Position numbers and translations under genes: made by a program. The notes under the pieces are model-generated. The model made no database searches. It had not been told where the DNA came from and worked only from the letters and a program-made list of their open reading frames with translations. A stretch of DNA of 49,799 bases from an uncultured Pseudomonadales bacterium (GTDB lineage: Bacteria > Pseudomonadota > Gammaproteobacteria > Pseudomonadales > Balneatricaceae): contig CALKFY010000075.1 of NCBI GenBank assembly GCA_938084925.1, forward strand, positions 1 through 49,799, written 5' to 3'. This document shows positions 33,142 through 41,285 of this stretch, piece after piece. The stretch's first letter is position 1. Every line of letters begins with the position of its first letter.

Positions 33142-34452
33142 TTACCATTCAAATTCGGCAATCTTGTAAAGCTCTGCCGCGTTTCTTAAAGATAGCTGGC
33201 GGTAAGTCTTCCACTGCATAAACTGTGATTGGTCGATCTTATAAGCATCCGTTAGATCACCGCCGTCATCCAACACCTTCATTACTTCATCAACCATGTA
33301 GTTAATATAGCCCATGGTGTAATGAGTTACGGTTTCTAGGTCTGTAACACCACCGTGGCCAGGGATAATGATTTTTGGATTCAACTCTTCAAGTTGCGCC
33401 CAGTTTTCCTGCCAAGCCAGCATGTCCGTGTGCTCCAATACAGGCAGCATTCGTACGTTAAAGGCGAAGTCACCGGAAATCAGCAGCTCATCTTCAGGCA
33501 ACCAAAGCTGCATATCATCTGGACTGTGGGCATGGCCGAAGTGCTTGAGTACAATTTCTTTGCCCTTTACTGGTACAACGTATTCATCAGAGAAAGTACG
33601 ATCTGGCATGACTACGTGAGACTTAAAGAACTTGTCTTTTAGGCTGCGTTGAGTACGCTCCATCATCTTTTCAGCATCATGTTCTAAGATCTCTGGGGTA
33701 TTTTCGTGAGCAATAATCTCCACACCCTGCTCTTTCCAGTAGCTACCACCAAATACCGCGTGGCCTTGGGCGTTCTCATAGATAAGATACTTAACTGGTA
33801 GATCGGTAACTTGCTTGATTTCTTCGTGCATGGCCTTGGCTAGCAAATAGCTGCCACCACCGTTAAATACCACTACGGCATCATCTGCAACGATAAAGCT
33901 CAAGTTATTGTTGTGACCAGAGTTTTCATAGGTAGAAGGGGCTGGCGCACCAATAGCAGAATAAACACCTTCAACGACTTTCTCAGGACGCTGGTACAAC
34001 AAACTGTTAGCATCGAGTGTGCGTAGGTTGGTATCCAAACCCATTTCTTGCCATTCAAAAAAACCACCGTCATAGTTACTAACGTTGGTATAACCCATAT
34101 TCATTAACGTTTGTGCTGCCATCGGGCTTCGCACGTTAGTACCGCAATAAACCACAATTGGCGTATCAAAGGATTCTACAGCTTCGCCTACATCAAATTC
34201 GATCCAACCACGTGGAATATTGATGTTCTGATAAATACCCAAGGTACCTAACAAATTCACTTCGTACTGCGTACGCACGTCAATAACGACGGTCTCTGGT
34301 TGGTCTTTGATCTGCTGCTGTAACTGCTCAGCAGTGATATGGGTGATAGCGTCATTGGCTGCGGCCAACATTTGTTCGCTAGTCGGTACTGTTGTTTGGG
34401 CAATTGCGGTGCTTGAAAACAACAAAGCAAAAGACAATAGATAAGATTTCAT
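33142..34452 (-). CDS. Secreted rhodanese + metallo-beta-lactamase-fold fusion with altered metal motif
   Basis: A 436-residue protein with a signal peptide (cleavage likely after AIA at 18), a rhodanese domain (about 35-145, active cysteine C103 in YCGTNVRS) and an MBL domain (about 155-436). Later MBL motifs are kept: H307 (GHAHSPDD), D328 (ISGDFAF), H366 (IPGHGG). The first motif, normally HxHxDH, is NAQGHA (227-232), so both leading histidines are lost; H231 takes the place of the aspartate. The periplasmic enzyme may hold one metal or have a new role. Persulfide or thiol chemistry is suggested by the fusion. It is monocistronic. Confidence 0.8.
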   Translation of the reverse strand: MKSYLLSFALLFSSTAIAQTTVPTSEQMLAAANDAITHITAEQLQQQIKDQPETVVIDVRTQYEVNLLGTLGIYQNINIPRGWIEFDVGEAVESFDTPIVVYCGTNVRSPMAAQTLMNMGYTNVSNYDGGFFEWQEMGLDTNLRTLDANSLLYQRPEKVVEGVYSAIGAPAPSTYENSGHNNNLSFIVADDAVVVFNGGGSYLLAKAMHEEIKQVTDLPVKYLIYENAQGHAVFGGSYWKEQGVEIIAHENTPEILEHDAEKMMERTQRSLKDKFFKSHVVMPDRTFSDEYVVPVKGKEIVLKHFGHAHSPDDMQLWLPEDELLISGDFAFNVRMLPVLEHTDMLAWQENWAQLEELNPKIIIPGHGGVTDLETVTHYTMGYINYMVDEVMKVLDDGGDLTDAYKIDQSQFMQWKTYRQLSLRNAAELYKIAEFEW

Positions 34453-34600
34453 AATGATTACACAGGTCTCTAATTGAACTGGTCGGAGCTAAATGCGGCT
34501 AGGTATAAAAATATAGCATATACTTAGGTGAATTAGTTATATCTATATTAGCATAGTTGCAATAGGCTTGCACAATATACCTTTGTAATAGAAAACCTAA

Positions 34601-34942
34601 TCAGGCAGAGCTGTTTATGGTATTGGCAATAGATTCAACAACAACTTGATTGATGCTTTTGCCAGCTGCCGCAGCTTTAACAACCAACCCTTCATGCAAT
34701 TCAGGAGAAATTCTGACATTAAATTTGCCAGAATAATTTTTCTTTGGACTTACACCGTCCTCTCGACACATAGCGAGAAACATATTCAACGACGCTTTAC
34801 CTTCAGTTTGAAGACCTTCTATATCAGACGCATAGAAATCAGCACCACCATTCAAATTAATGAACTCGCCTCTAAACATCTCAAACTCAGGATCGTACTG
34901 AATCACAGCATCGTATTCATCTATATTCATAACATTAATCAT
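34601..34942 (-). CDS. hicB: HicB-family antitoxin
   Basis: A 113-residue antitoxin: N-terminal HicB fold (IQYDPEFEMFRGEFINLNGG and ASDIEGLQTEG) and a C-terminal ribbon-helix-helix type DNA-binding part (GKFNVRISPELHEGLVVKAA and KSINQVVVESI). The start ATG at 34942 overlaps the toxin TGA (ATGA). It neutralises the HicA RNase and should repress the operon through the dyad at 35207-35223. The open frame extends further upstream, but that part lies inside the toxin gene. Confidence 0.9.
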   Translation of the reverse strand: MINVMNIDEYDAVIQYDPEFEMFRGEFINLNGGADFYASDIEGLQTEGKASLNMFLAMCREDGVSPKKNYSGKFNVRISPELHEGLVVKAAAAGKSINQVVVESIANTINSSA

Positions 34943-35193
34943 GGCTCTATCCCGTTTACTGCTAGCCAACGTCTAACACTATTTACAGCACCTTTATCAG
35001 TATCTGGCGAAGGGTGAGGTCTATGAAAAACCCTACGCTCACCAAATAGCCGGACACCTATACGAGATCCTTCTCCTTCCACTATTTCAGCCCCTAGCTC
35101 AAGAAACAGCTGTTCAATGTCCTTCCATTTGACATTACCACTCACAGGTCTAGAAAAAATAAGCTCAAGGGTTTTCTGATGCTTTCTTTTCAT
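34939..35193 (-). CDS. hicA: HicA-family mRNA interferase toxin
   Basis: An 84-residue HicA toxin: VKWKDIEQLFLELGAEIVEG, then GSRIGVRLFGERRVFHRPHP and the conserved DKGAVNSVRRWL tail. The family GSH motif is GSR here, as in the HicA subgroup that carries the FHRPHP histidines instead. It is a double-stranded-RNA-binding-like RNase that cleaves mRNA when free. It leads the operon and its predicted transcript begins at, or within a base or two of, the ATG. Confidence 0.9.
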   Translation of the reverse strand: MKRKHQKTLELIFSRPVSGNVKWKDIEQLFLELGAEIVEGEGSRIGVRLFGERRVFHRPHPSPDTDKGAVNSVRRWLAVNGIEP

Positions 35194-35200
35194 ACCAACC

Positions 35201-35229
35201 AGTGTAGTACCAAATTATGGTACCGTCAA
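35201..35229 (-). promoter_or_regulatory. hicAB promoter with operator dyad exactly filling the spacer
   Basis: On the minus strand -35 TTGACG (35224-35229) and -10 TACACT (35201-35206) are 17 bp apart. The spacer itself is a dyad, GTACC-n7-GGTAC (35207-35223). The -10 ends only 7 bases before the hicA ATG, so the transcript is predicted to be leaderless. Confidence 0.75.
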
Positions 35230-35255
35230 TTTGAGATATTAGAACTAACTTCCTA

Positions 35256-35591
35256 TCAGACCTTCTTCACGTACTTAGCAGTCACTATCATGTCACCAGC
35301 ACCATCAACTCGGCAATCAAGCTGGTGATCATTACTATCCTTCATACGGCGAATTACCGCTTTGGTGCCAATCTTTAGCACCTGCGAGCTGCCCTTTACT
35401 TTAATGTCTTTGGCTAGGGTGATCTTATCACCTTCCGCTAGCAAGGTGCCGTTGGCATCTTTGATGTTCAACTTAGCGTCTTCGGCTACTTCTTCAGGGT
35501 TCCACTCATAGGCACATTCTGGGCAAATCAAGTTGTCTTGATCTTGATATACGTATTCGGACTGGCAGCTCGGGCATGGAGGTAAAGACAT
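35256..35591 (-). CDS. yjdM: YjdM/PhnA family zinc-ribbon protein
   Basis: A 111-residue protein with an N-terminal zinc ribbon (CPSC at C6/C9 and CPEC at C23/C26) and the conserved beta-rich PhnA domain (GDKITLAKDIKVKGSSQVLK, then KIGTKAVIRR). Start at 35591 with AAGGA about 8 bases upstream; a longer ORF is rejected. Despite the old PhnA name it is not phosphonoacetate hydrolase; function is unknown. It is the next gene downstream of the P-loop gene (11 bp from it) and may share its transcript. Confidence 0.9.
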   Translation of the reverse strand: MSLPPCPSCQSEYVYQDQDNLICPECAYEWNPEEVAEDAKLNIKDANGTLLAEGDKITLAKDIKVKGSSQVLKIGTKAVIRRMKDSNDHQLDCRVDGAGDMIVTAKYVKKV

Positions 35592-35626
35592 GATTATTTT
35601 CCTTTTTAGGAGCAAGCGCTTATCAG

Positions 35627-36121
35627 CTATCTTCTTGACGATATCTGAACTAGATTAAAGCCTTCTTCTAGACCTGGTGCCACAAAATGCTTAGTCACCT
35701 TGGTAAACATCTCAGCCGTATCAGTTGCTGCGCGCTCTGGTTGTTCAATACGTCGCTGCTCAATGTGTGCCAAGCAAACTTCGTTGGCAAGATCGATAAA
35801 CAATAGCTTATGGGGGGCTTCTATTTCCGTAAAGATACTTTTAAACCAATTACGCTGAGGTATCGTATTGGCAGGAAAATCCATCACCACGTCGGCCCCA
35901 GTCAGCAAAATAGACTGCACAAGTTTTTTGATTAGCGGCTTCATCAGATTAGCGTAATGCATATAGTCCGACAAGGAAGCGATTTTGTTTGGATATAGCG
36001 ATGCCAACCACTCATCTTCTGATAACAAGACAGCATTGCTTTGCTTGGACAGCTCCAGAGCCTTAGTGGACTTGCCGGCCCCCATCTTGCCACAGAAAAA
36101 CGTTAATGCACCTTTGCCCAT
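35627..36121 (-). CDS. P-loop ATP-binding protein (AAA_33/zeta-toxin-like small kinase)
   Basis: A 164-residue protein with Walker A CGKMGAGKST (about 10-19) and an otherwise kinase-like pattern (VVMDFPANTIPQRNWF, HIEQRRIEQPER). This is the AAA_33 group of small predicted kinases that phosphorylate unknown small molecules or nucleotides. No antitoxin partner is adjacent, so a zeta-type toxin is unlikely. It follows the LysE gene by 15 bp. Confidence 0.75.
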   Translation of the reverse strand: MGKGALTFFCGKMGAGKSTKALELSKQSNAVLLSEDEWLASLYPNKIASLSDYMHYANLMKPLIKKLVQSILLTGADVVMDFPANTIPQRNWFKSIFTEIEAPHKLLFIDLANEVCLAHIEQRRIEQPERAATDTAEMFTKVTKHFVAPGLEEGFNLVQISSRR

Positions 36122-36136
36122 GCCACACCCTTATTA

Positions 36137-36757
36137 CTATTTGTATACCAACGCAGCCCCAAAACCAATAAAGGCCGTGCCAGTCAATCTATTGAATACC
36201 TTCATTGCACTTGGCTTAGATAGAAACGGCGATGCCATAGCAGCTAATAGTGCATAACCAATCATGATAGCAATCGAAATTCCTTCAATGGTAAGGATCA
36301 GAGTTAAAAACTGCGGTACAAATGCCCGCGACACATCAATGAATTGCGGAAACAGTGCAGTAAAAAAAGCGATTGCCTTAGGATTACTAATACCCACAAC
36401 AAAACCTTCTTTGAACACGGCCATTAAAGGCTTAGATGCTTTGGTCTTCGGTAACTCTTGATTACCTTCAATTTGACTAGGCGAGCGCCATATTTTTACA
36501 CCAAGATAAACCAAATAAATAGCGCCGAGGATTTTAACTAGCGAGAACAAAACTGTAGATGACAGAATAATGGCCCCCAACCCGAAAGCAGAAAGGGTTG
36601 CTAAAATTAACATGGCAACAAAATTAGCAAAGATATTTACAATAGCCGTTTTATAACCATAAACCAGACTGTTCTTTATAGTCAGTACAACAGCCGGACC
36701 TGGTATTGCCGTTACGGCAATGGCTAGTGTTATATAGACCAAATAATCGTTTATCAT
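36137..36757 (-). CDS. LysE/RhtB-family amino-acid exporter
   Basis: A 206-residue inner-membrane protein with six predicted helices. The N-terminus ITLAIAVTAIPGPAVVLTIK carries the family PGP motif, followed by GLGAIILSS and a central GISNPKAIAFF. Members export amino acids or homoserine lactones; the substrate here is unknown. It seems to head a minus-strand group with the P-loop and YjdM genes. Confidence 0.88.
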   Translation of the reverse strand: MINDYLVYITLAIAVTAIPGPAVVLTIKNSLVYGYKTAIVNIFANFVAMLILATLSAFGLGAIILSSTVLFSLVKILGAIYLVYLGVKIWRSPSQIEGNQELPKTKASKPLMAVFKEGFVVGISNPKAIAFFTALFPQFIDVSRAFVPQFLTLILTIEGISIAIMIGYALLAAMASPFLSKPSAMKVFNRLTGTAFIGFGAALVYK

Positions 36758-36808
36758 TTATAAACCTTATTTAGTTCGAGAAGAAGGACCGAATCCAGCC
36801 TACAAGCC

Positions 36809-36925
36809 TTATACAAATCCACATGAGCGGTAGTGAGTATCCATGGTGGCCCAAGGCACACCTTCACCATTTGCATTGGCTCCGGCATATAGGGGTTCAA
36901 ACCAATTAGTGGGCTGGTGATTCTG
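36809..36925 (-). pseudogene. Remnant of a class I SAM-dependent methyltransferase N-terminus
   Basis: The minus-strand frame reads NWFEPLYAGANANGEGVPWA then TMDTH before an early TAA at 36809-36811. This resembles the start of small SAM-dependent methyltransferases (WxxLYxxA...PWA). There is no start codon in frame and no SAM-binding motif; only about 39 codons survive. The rest of 36758-36958 shows nothing recognisable. Confidence 0.5.
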
Positions 36926-36958
36926 ATCGGTAAACTAACGCCAAAAGCAAGCGCGCGT

Positions 36959-37261
36959 TTACGCGTCGTCTTGCCTTTTCTTGTTAGCTGCTATATCGCG
37001 CAATGAACCAGATACATATTTGTGGATGATACTTGAAACTAAAGTCTGATAGGGAATACCTTCTTCGGATGCCCTTGACTGAACCGCAGTAAGATCGCGA
37101 CTAGATATACGAATATTGATCCGTTTATCTTTCTTAAAGGTATTGGTAGCGGCAGCTTCCAACTCTTCCTTGCGGGTTTCCGTCAGGGTTGATTCGAAAT
37201 CTCCCGACTCCACTGAATCCAGAAGCTCTTGTTCTTCTTTTGAGAGTTTTACCATATTCAT
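36959..37261 (-). CDS. BrnA/CopG-like antitoxin
   Basis: A 100-residue protein with an acidic N-terminal half (SKEEQELLDSVESGDFEST) and a ribbon-helix-helix end (KRINIRISSRDLTAVQSRAS and PYQTLVSSIIHKYVSG). It follows the BrnT-type toxin with an ATGA overlap and would bind both toxin and operator. A start two codons later is possible. Confidence 0.85.
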   Translation of the reverse strand: MNMVKLSKEEQELLDSVESGDFESTLTETRKEELEAAATNTFKKDKRINIRISSRDLTAVQSRASEEGIPYQTLVSSIIHKYVSGSLRDIAANKKRQDDA

Positions 37262-37536
37262 GAGACACCTCTCAGATATAATTTAGTGAATTTACGACTA
37301 GGGATCACGGTCTTTAAAAAATACTCGTCTTCAGTTTCGACATACGGAACTAAGTAGGCGTAACTGTCTACCGCCACGACAAAAATTTTTTGATGGGGAT
37401 AATCCACTGCATTGGGATGACAAATATCATCTAAAAGCCCCCCATTCTCAATATGAAAGATAATTTCTTCAAAAGATCTGCCTCGTTCTTCAATGAGCTG
37501 CTGATTTTTTTCGGAGTTCCAGTTAAAAACTTTCAT
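37258..37536 (-). CDS. BrnT-family ribonuclease toxin
   Basis: A 92-residue toxin with the BrnT pattern: FNWNSEKNQQLIEERGRSFE and EIIFHIENGGLLDD, then HPNAVDYPHQKIFVVAVDSY and a KTVIPSRKFTK end. BrnT folds like RelE-type RNases and blocks translation. It is the first gene of the pair, and its predicted transcript begins at the ATG. Confidence 0.82.
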   Translation of the reverse strand: MKVFNWNSEKNQQLIEERGRSFEEIIFHIENGGLLDDICHPNAVDYPHQKIFVVAVDSYAYLVPYVETEDEYFLKTVIPSRKFTKLYLRGVS

Positions 37537-37543
37537 AATACGA

Positions 37544-37572
37544 AGATTAGCACAAATGTGTGCCTTTTGTCA
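37544..37572 (-). promoter_or_regulatory. Toxin-antitoxin promoter with operator dyad in the spacer
   Basis: On the minus strand TGACAA (37567-37572) and TAATCT (37544-37549) are 17 bp apart, and a perfect dyad GCACA-n4-TGTGC (37550-37563) lies in the spacer. The -10 ends 7 bases before the toxin ATG, so the mRNA is predicted to be leaderless, as for hicA. Confidence 0.6.
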
Positions 37573-37669
37573 TCACGCGTAATAACTCAAATCAGACAGC
37601 TAACATTCGTATACCGCGCTGCGCAATAATCTTCCAGTGAGTCCGCGTTAGTTTCTTGGCTGCAACAAA

Positions 37670-37699
37670 GGCCTAGTGCTTGATGCACTAAGCCTTTTT
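37670..37699. terminator. Terminator-like hairpin downstream of paaZ
   Basis: GGCCTAGTGC (37670-37679) pairs with GCACTAAGCC (37685-37694) with one mismatch and a 5-base loop; five T residues follow on the plus strand, TTTGTT on the minus strand. The only gene that could use it is paaZ on the minus strand, about 90 bp upstream. Confidence 0.55.
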
Positions 37700-37738
37700 G
37701 AAGTTTTGAATATATGGAGGCATACCTGATGTCTGCCC

Positions 37739-37782
37739 CAGAGTGCGCAGAGATTGCCGCGGCGCTGTGCACCTCGCAATGA
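37739..37782. repeat. Intergenic repeat fragment (family with 44156-44254)
   Basis: GAGATTGCCGCGGCGCTGTG then CACCTCGCAATGACG matches, with few changes, the right half of the repeat at 44221-44256. The remainder of 37573-37738 shows only the hairpin at 37670. Confidence 0.75.
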
Positions 37783-37786
37783 CGTT

Positions 37787-39832
37787 TTAGTCTTCGCGAC
37801 GCTCAACCAAGGTCATGATGCTGTACAAGGCAACGGAATCGCCGTGTTGGTTCCATACTTCTACATCCCATTCCACTACGCCGGTAGGCGCAAAGTCGTC
37901 TGGACGCTTGTCCTTGTAGATTTTTTGCTTACAGGTCAAGCGTACTTGGATGGTGTCACCGATGCCTACTGGCTCGATAAAACGGAGGTTTTCTAGGCCG
38001 TAGTTAGCGAGTACTGGGCCTGGTGAAGGCTCTACGAACATGCCCGCTGCAGCAGAGATAACGAAGTAACCGTGGGCTACGCGCTTGCCAAATAGGGAGT
38101 CTTTGGCGGCTTGTTCGTCAAAGTGGGCATAGAAATGGTCACCAGATAGGCAACCGAAGTTAACGATGTCGGCTTCGGTTACGGTACGACGGTGAGTAAT
38201 CAGAGTCTCGCCTATCTGTAGGTCTTCAAAGTACTTACGGAATGGGTGTATGTCGGTCTTAACCTGCTCAGAACCAGGGTGAAATTCCTTGGTAATGTTG
38301 GTGAGCATGGTTGGGCTACCCTGCAGGGCAGTACGCTGCATGTAGTGCTTAACGGCGCGGATGCCACCTAGTTCTTCGCCGCCACCGGCGCGGCCTGGGC
38401 CACCGTGTACCAATGTAGGTAGTGGCGAACCGTGGCCAGTAGATTCTTTGGCGCACTCTTCATTAAGAATAAGTAGACGACCGTGCCAACAAGCAGTACC
38501 TAATACCATCTTGGTGGCTTCTTGGGAGTCAGCAGTAACGATGGAGCCGACTAGGCTACCGCGGCCTAGCTTGGCTAGGGCAATGGCTTCGTCCAAGTTT
38601 GCGTAGGGCATCATGGTGGTCACTGGGCCAAAGGCTTCTACGCTGTGGGGTAGGTCGGTGTTAAACGGCTGGTCACAACGCAAAACGGTAGCCGGGAAGA
38701 AGGCACCTTTTTCTTTGCTACCGCCTACTAAATCAAAGTCTTCTGTACCACCGCAAACTACGTCGGAGGCTGTTTTAAGCTTGTTTACTTGTTCCCATAC
38801 GTCGGCAACCTGATCACGACCTACTAGCGGCCCCATGCGTACGCCTTCCATGGCCGGATCACCTAGGGTGGTCTTGGCTAGGCGTGCGCTTAGGGCTTCA
38901 CCTACGGCATCCATCTGTGCCGTTGGCACTAGAGAACGACGTATAGCGGTGCATTTTTGACCGGCTTTCACGGTCATTTCTGCCACAACGCCTTTAACGA
39001 ACAGGTCAAACTCTGGTGTGCCAGGTACAGCTGTTTCGCCAAGGATACTGTAGTTTAGGGAGTCGGCTTCCATGGTAAATGGAATGCTCTTACCAATAAT
39101 ATTGGGGTGTGAACGGAGCTTTTGGCCGGTAGAGGCCGATCCGGTAAAGGTCACAACGTCTTGTTCGTCTAGTAGATCTAGCAGGTTGCCCACGCTACCG
39201 CTGATTAGTTGTATAGCGCCATCTGGCAGGATGCCCGAGTCGATCATGGCCTTAACCATTACTTCTGTTAGGTAGCCAGAGGCGGTGGCTGGTTTCACAA
39301 CAACGGGCATACCGGCCGCCAAGCTAGGGGCAATTTTTTCAAGCATACCCCAGCAAGGGAAGTTAAAGGCATTGATGTGTACCGCTACGCCTTCTTTGGG
39401 AGTCAGAATATGGCGACCCACAAAGGTGCCGTTTTTGGACAGTGGCTCGGAGTTGCCTTCAACAGCAAAGGTCTCATTGGCAAATTCGCGGCGTACTAGG
39501 CCAGAATAGGTGAATAGGGTTTGCACACCACCTTCGATGTCCACCCAGCTGTCTAGCTTGGTGGCACCCGTAAAGGCCGATACTGTGTAGAATTCGGCCT
39601 TGCGTTCTAGCAAATACTTGGCCAATTCTTTAAGCATGTTGCCACGCTCGTGGAAGGTCAACTTACGTAGGGCTGGGCCACCTACTTTACGGCCGTAGTC
39701 CAGTACTTCGTCAAAGTCGACACCAGCACTGCTGACGCTACCTACTAGGTCACCATTAACAGCATTGAATACCTGTACGCCATCATCGGCAGCTTCATGC
39801 CAACGTCCTGCCACATAACTTGAAACCTTCAT
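37787..39832 (-). CDS. paaZ: Bifunctional oxepin-CoA hydrolase/3-oxo-5,6-dehydrosuberyl-CoA semialdehyde dehydrogenase
   Basis: A 681-residue fusion, the same length as E. coli PaaZ. An aldehyde dehydrogenase domain (to about 515) has E256 (TMEADSLN) and catalytic C294 (GQKCTAIRR); a MaoC-type hydratase domain (about 540-680) has [14 protein letters not shown] and [12 protein letters not shown]. It opens the oxepin-CoA ring and oxidises the aldehyde in aerobic phenylacetate breakdown. The ATG at 39832 is chosen over an upstream TTG. No other paa gene is nearby, so the ring epoxidase must be elsewhere or absent. The region 39833-40016 upstream is AT-rich and holds only the promoter space. Confidence 0.93.
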   Translation of the reverse strand: MKVSSYVAGRWHEAADDGVQVFNAVNGDLVGSVSSAGVDFDEVLDYGRKVGGPALRKLTFHERGNMLKELAKYLLERKAEFYTVSAFTGATKLDSWVDIEGGVQTLFTYSGLVRREFANETFAVEGNSEPLSKNGTFVGRHILTPKEGVAVHINAFNFPCWGMLEKIAPSLAAGMPVVVKPATASGYLTEVMVKAMIDSGILPDGAIQLISGSVGNLLDLLDEQDVVTFTGSASTGQKLRSHPNIIGKSIPFTMEADSLNYSILGETAVPGTPEFDLFVKGVVAEMTVKAGQKCTAIRRSLVPTAQMDAVGEALSARLAKTTLGDPAMEGVRMGPLVGRDQVADVWEQVNKLKTASDVVCGGTEDFDLVGGSKEKGAFFPATVLRCDQPFNTDLPHSVEAFGPVTTMMPYANLDEAIALAKLGRGSLVGSIVTADSQEATKMVLGTACWHGRLLILNEECAKESTGHGSPLPTLVHGGPGRAGGGEELGGIRAVKHYMQRTALQGSPTMLTNITKEFHPGSEQVKTDIHPFRKYFEDLQIGETLITHRRTVTEADIVNFGCLSGDHFYAHFDEQAAKDSLFGKRVAHGYFVISAAAGMFVEPSPGPVLANYGLENLRFIEPVGIGDTIQVRLTCKQKIYKDKRPDDFAPTGVVEWDVEVWNQHGDSVALYSIMTLVERRED

Positions 39833-40016
39833 AACACTTCCCAAAATTGATCAACGTCAAAGAAATGATTATATGATACAAAAATATAAAATAAAATAGA
39901 TATTTTGTAGCAGTTTTTTTTCGCCACCCATTAGCCAGAACAACAAAAGCGTAGTCTCGCTGAAAAATCCCTGTTAGGATCAAGCAAAATAACACTCACA
40001 AACGGTTTACATAGCT

Positions 40017-40472
40017 ATGTTATTTCGCCCTGCCCTAATGTCCGACATACCTGTGCTGCTGCACATGGAACAAGAACTAGTTGAAGCTGAACGGCCTTTT
40101 GATGCCGATATTCGGCCTAGCGGCGCTACTTACTATGATTTTGATGACTTGGTACAAAGTGACCTAGCTTGTGTTCTGATGATTGAAGATGAATCAGGAG
40201 AACTAGTAGGCACGGGTTATGTACAAATACGCGACTCGAAGCCTGCCCATAAACATGATCGCCATGGTTACCTAGGATGCATGTATGTTGCGCCTAGCCA
40301 ACGGGGCAAGGGTTTAATCACTACCTTGATCGATAAGCTAACCCAGTGGAGTAAAGCACAAGGTGTAACGGACTTTTATCTAGACGTGTACGACGGCAAC
40401 AACTCCGCCATACGCGCCTACGAAAAACTGGGTTTTAAACCTTGTCTGGTAGAAATGAAGTTAAACCTCTAA
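40017..40472 (+). CDS. GNAT-family N-acetyltransferase
   Basis: A 151-residue acetyltransferase with the acetyl-CoA loop MYVAPSQRGKGL (Q/RxxGxG/A type) and the C-terminal motif NNSAIRAYEKLGF. The acceptor is unknown. No clear ribosome site precedes the ATG. It converges on hutG; a short dyad TTAAACCT/AGGTTTAA (40461-40480) overlaps its end. Confidence 0.85.
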   Translation: MLFRPALMSDIPVLLHMEQELVEAERPFDADIRPSGATYYDFDDLVQSDLACVLMIEDESGELVGTGYVQIRDSKPAHKHDRHGYLGCMYVAPSQRGKGLITTLIDKLTQWSKAQGVTDFYLDVYDGNNSAIRAYEKLGFKPCLVEMKLNL

Positions 40473-40481
40473 AGGTTTAAA

Positions 40482-41285
40482 CTAAGGACACCAGGCTATT
40501 AAGCCCTTTAATAGCTTGTTGAGTACAAGGGTAACTGTGTCTAGCTTTTCAGGGCTCAATACGTAGTTACCGTCTTGCTTATAGCTATCCTGCAAATAAG
40601 TATCTTGGCTTAGCTCTAACTGAATGGCATGCACCCCTTGCTGGGGTTGGCCATAGTGGCGAGTGATATAACCGCCTTTAAAACGGCCATTGCTCACCTG
40701 CGTATACATCCCTTCATTCACACTGTTTTGCGCCACCTGCAATATACTTTCTGCACAACTGTTACCGGCATTGGCGCCCCAGTTAAAGTGCGGCAGATCA
40801 CCTGAAAATAACATGGGTACTTGGCCAGAAATGGAATGGGCATCTAATAAGATGGCATAGCCATGTTGCTGTTTAATGCGCTCTAATTGCTGGGTAATGG
40901 CATGGTGATAAGGCTGCCACACTTGTTGTTTACAGGTTTCTCGATGGTCGGCACTGGGAGTTTTACCCACTTGAAAAAGCGGCTCGTCGGTAAACAAGAT
41001 CTCCGGGAATAAGCCTGTGGTTTTACTGGTGTACAAGGCGGCATTGTTTTCTGGACGGTTTAGGTCTATGACATAACGCGAGTAGTTGGCACTGACAATG
41101 CTAGCACCTAGGCTCGGTGCCAGCTTATATAACTCGGGAATGTGCCAGTCTGTGTCTGGTAAGGCCTTGGCTGCTGGTGTCATGCCTTGTGCGACTTCAG
41201 CCGTTAAACAGGTACCGCTGTGAGGCATACTAATTAGTAATGGGCTGTTACCTTCGTGTAGATCAAATGCTTGCCAGTTGTTCAT
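40482..41285 (-). CDS. hutG: N-formylglutamate deformylase
   Basis: A 267-residue enzyme releasing glutamate and formate from N-formylglutamate, the last step of the five-step histidine route. Signature stretches are LLISMPHSGTCLTAEVAQGM's core (ISMPHSGT), DTDWHIPELY, YVIDLNRP and LLDAHSISGQVP. The start overlaps the hutI stop (ATGA). Its presence with hutF fits the Pseudomonas-type pathway. Confidence 0.95.
   Translation of the reverse strand: MNNWQAFDLHEGNSPLLISMPHSGTCLTAEVAQGMTPAAKALPDTDWHIPELYKLAPSLGASIVSANYSRYVIDLNRPENNAALYTSKTTGLFPEILFTDEPLFQVGKTPSADHRETCKQQVWQPYHHAITQQLERIKQQHGYAILLDAHSISGQVPMLFSGDLPHFNWGANAGNSCAESILQVAQNSVNEGMYTQVSNGRFKGGYITRHYGQPQQGVHAIQLELSQDTYLQDSYKQDGNYVLSPEKLDTVTLVLNKLLKGLIAWCP

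Noticed and set aside
35627-36121. Zeta-type toxin
   Set aside because: The P-loop protein resembles AAA_33 kinases, but no epsilon-type antitoxin or second small gene accompanies it.
37577-37786. Small protein gene on the minus strand near 37.6-37.8 kb
   Set aside because: It runs through a terminator-like hairpin and a repeat fragment and has no recognisable protein sequence.
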